This document shows positions 63,916-64,000 of a stretch of DNA of 64,000 nucleotides, one piece after another; positions within the stretch are counted from its first letter, which is position 1, and the number at the start of each line of letters is the position of its first letter. Source of the DNA: Gammaproteobacteria bacterium (GTDB lineage: Bacteria; Pseudomonadota; Gammaproteobacteria; Xanthomonadales; SZUA-36); contig JAUIJU010000001.1 of the NCBI GenBank assembly GCA_030431095.1, forward strand, positions 62,001 through 126,000, written 5' to 3'. The notes under the pieces are model-generated. The model was given only the letters and a program-made list of their open reading frames with translations, did no database searches and was not told the origin of the DNA. The translations under genes were made by a program, and so were the position numbers.

Positions 63916-64000
63916 GTGCTGCGTATCAGCAAACTGACGGACTACGCCATCCTCGTGATGGTGGAACTCGGCGCCAGCCAGGGCGAGGTGCTCAGCGCGC
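63916..64000 (+). CDS. Rrf2 family transcriptional regulator, SUF-type (5' part only)
   Basis: 28 codons are visible before the window ends. Start GTG 63916 has GGAG six bases upstream. LRISKLTDYAILVMVELG is the first helix of Rrf2/IscR proteins; the LTDYAI start is typical of the SUF-system Fe-S assembly regulator found upstream of sufBCDS in Xanthomonadales and relatives. The cluster-binding cysteines lie outside the window. Confidence 0.8.
   Translation, partial: MLRISKLTDYAILVMVELGASQGEVLSA

Overview
The window is about 64 kb of high-GC, densely coding chromosome from a gammaproteobacterium. Gene content and order point towards the Xanthomonadales/Chromatiales side (for example a Wenzhouxiangella-like lineage). 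The markers are a 16-gene minus-strand run from caxA through kdsD-kdsC-lptC-lptA-lptB-rpoN-hpf-ptsN-hprK-rapZ-EIIA(Man)-ptsH-ptsI-mgtE, the DUF2066-perM-hda set beside purM-purN, the amgK-murU recycling pair, and an Rrf2-type Fe-S (SUF) regulator at the right edge. The placement is inference from synteny; no rRNA or tRNA gene was recognised.

Region 1 (1-19.3 kb) is a surface-polysaccharide island. On the minus strand (5.6 to 0 kb) are two GT4 glycosyltransferases, a DPM1-like GT2, a DUF2304 small membrane protein and a large polytopic membrane protein running off the edge. The last three look like a polyprenyl-phosphate-sugar glycosylation set. Divergent from these is an ABC-2 polysaccharide exporter (wzm-wzt) followed by a GT2. 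From 8.1 to 19.3 kb come a 1049-aa GT14/sulfotransferase-like fusion, a GT2-like protein, a second sulfotransferase-like protein, rmlC-rmlA-rmlB (no rmlD), a polytopic membrane protein, galE and a third, canonical sulfotransferase. Together they suggest a dTDP-sugar-containing, possibly sulfated, ABC-exported glycan.

Region 2 (19.3-20.6 kb) is the only long non-coding stretch. It holds two roughly 210-bp elements, each with its own long terminal inverted repeats but sharing one internal unit in opposite orientation. A GC-rich palindromic centre lies between them and a 13-bp tandem array follows. It has no transposase and no credible ORF.

Region 3 (20.6-41.7 kb) is mostly housekeeping: ltaE with an amino-acid permease, hrpA, relA, mrcB with an LpoP-like TPR lipoprotein, a YoaA/DinG helicase and tsaB. 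Two large multidomain glycosyltransferases (1519 aa and 805 aa) sit among them.

Region 4 (41.7-54.3 kb) is the envelope/nitrogen-PTS run: MgtE, a transport-less PTS phosphorelay with HPr kinase, RapZ, PtsN, HPF, sigma-54, the LPS transport proteins LptABC and the Kdo enzymes KdsC/KdsD, ending with a Ca2+/Na+ exchanger. Many genes overlap by 1-17 bases, so translational coupling is likely.

Region 5 (54.3-64 kb) holds ibaG, a DUF3108 protein, purN-purM, DUF2066-perM-hda, an uncharacterised 572-aa lipoprotein with its own good promoter and Rho-independent terminator, the murU-amgK muropeptide recycling pair, and the start of the Rrf2-family regulator behind a perfect palindrome.
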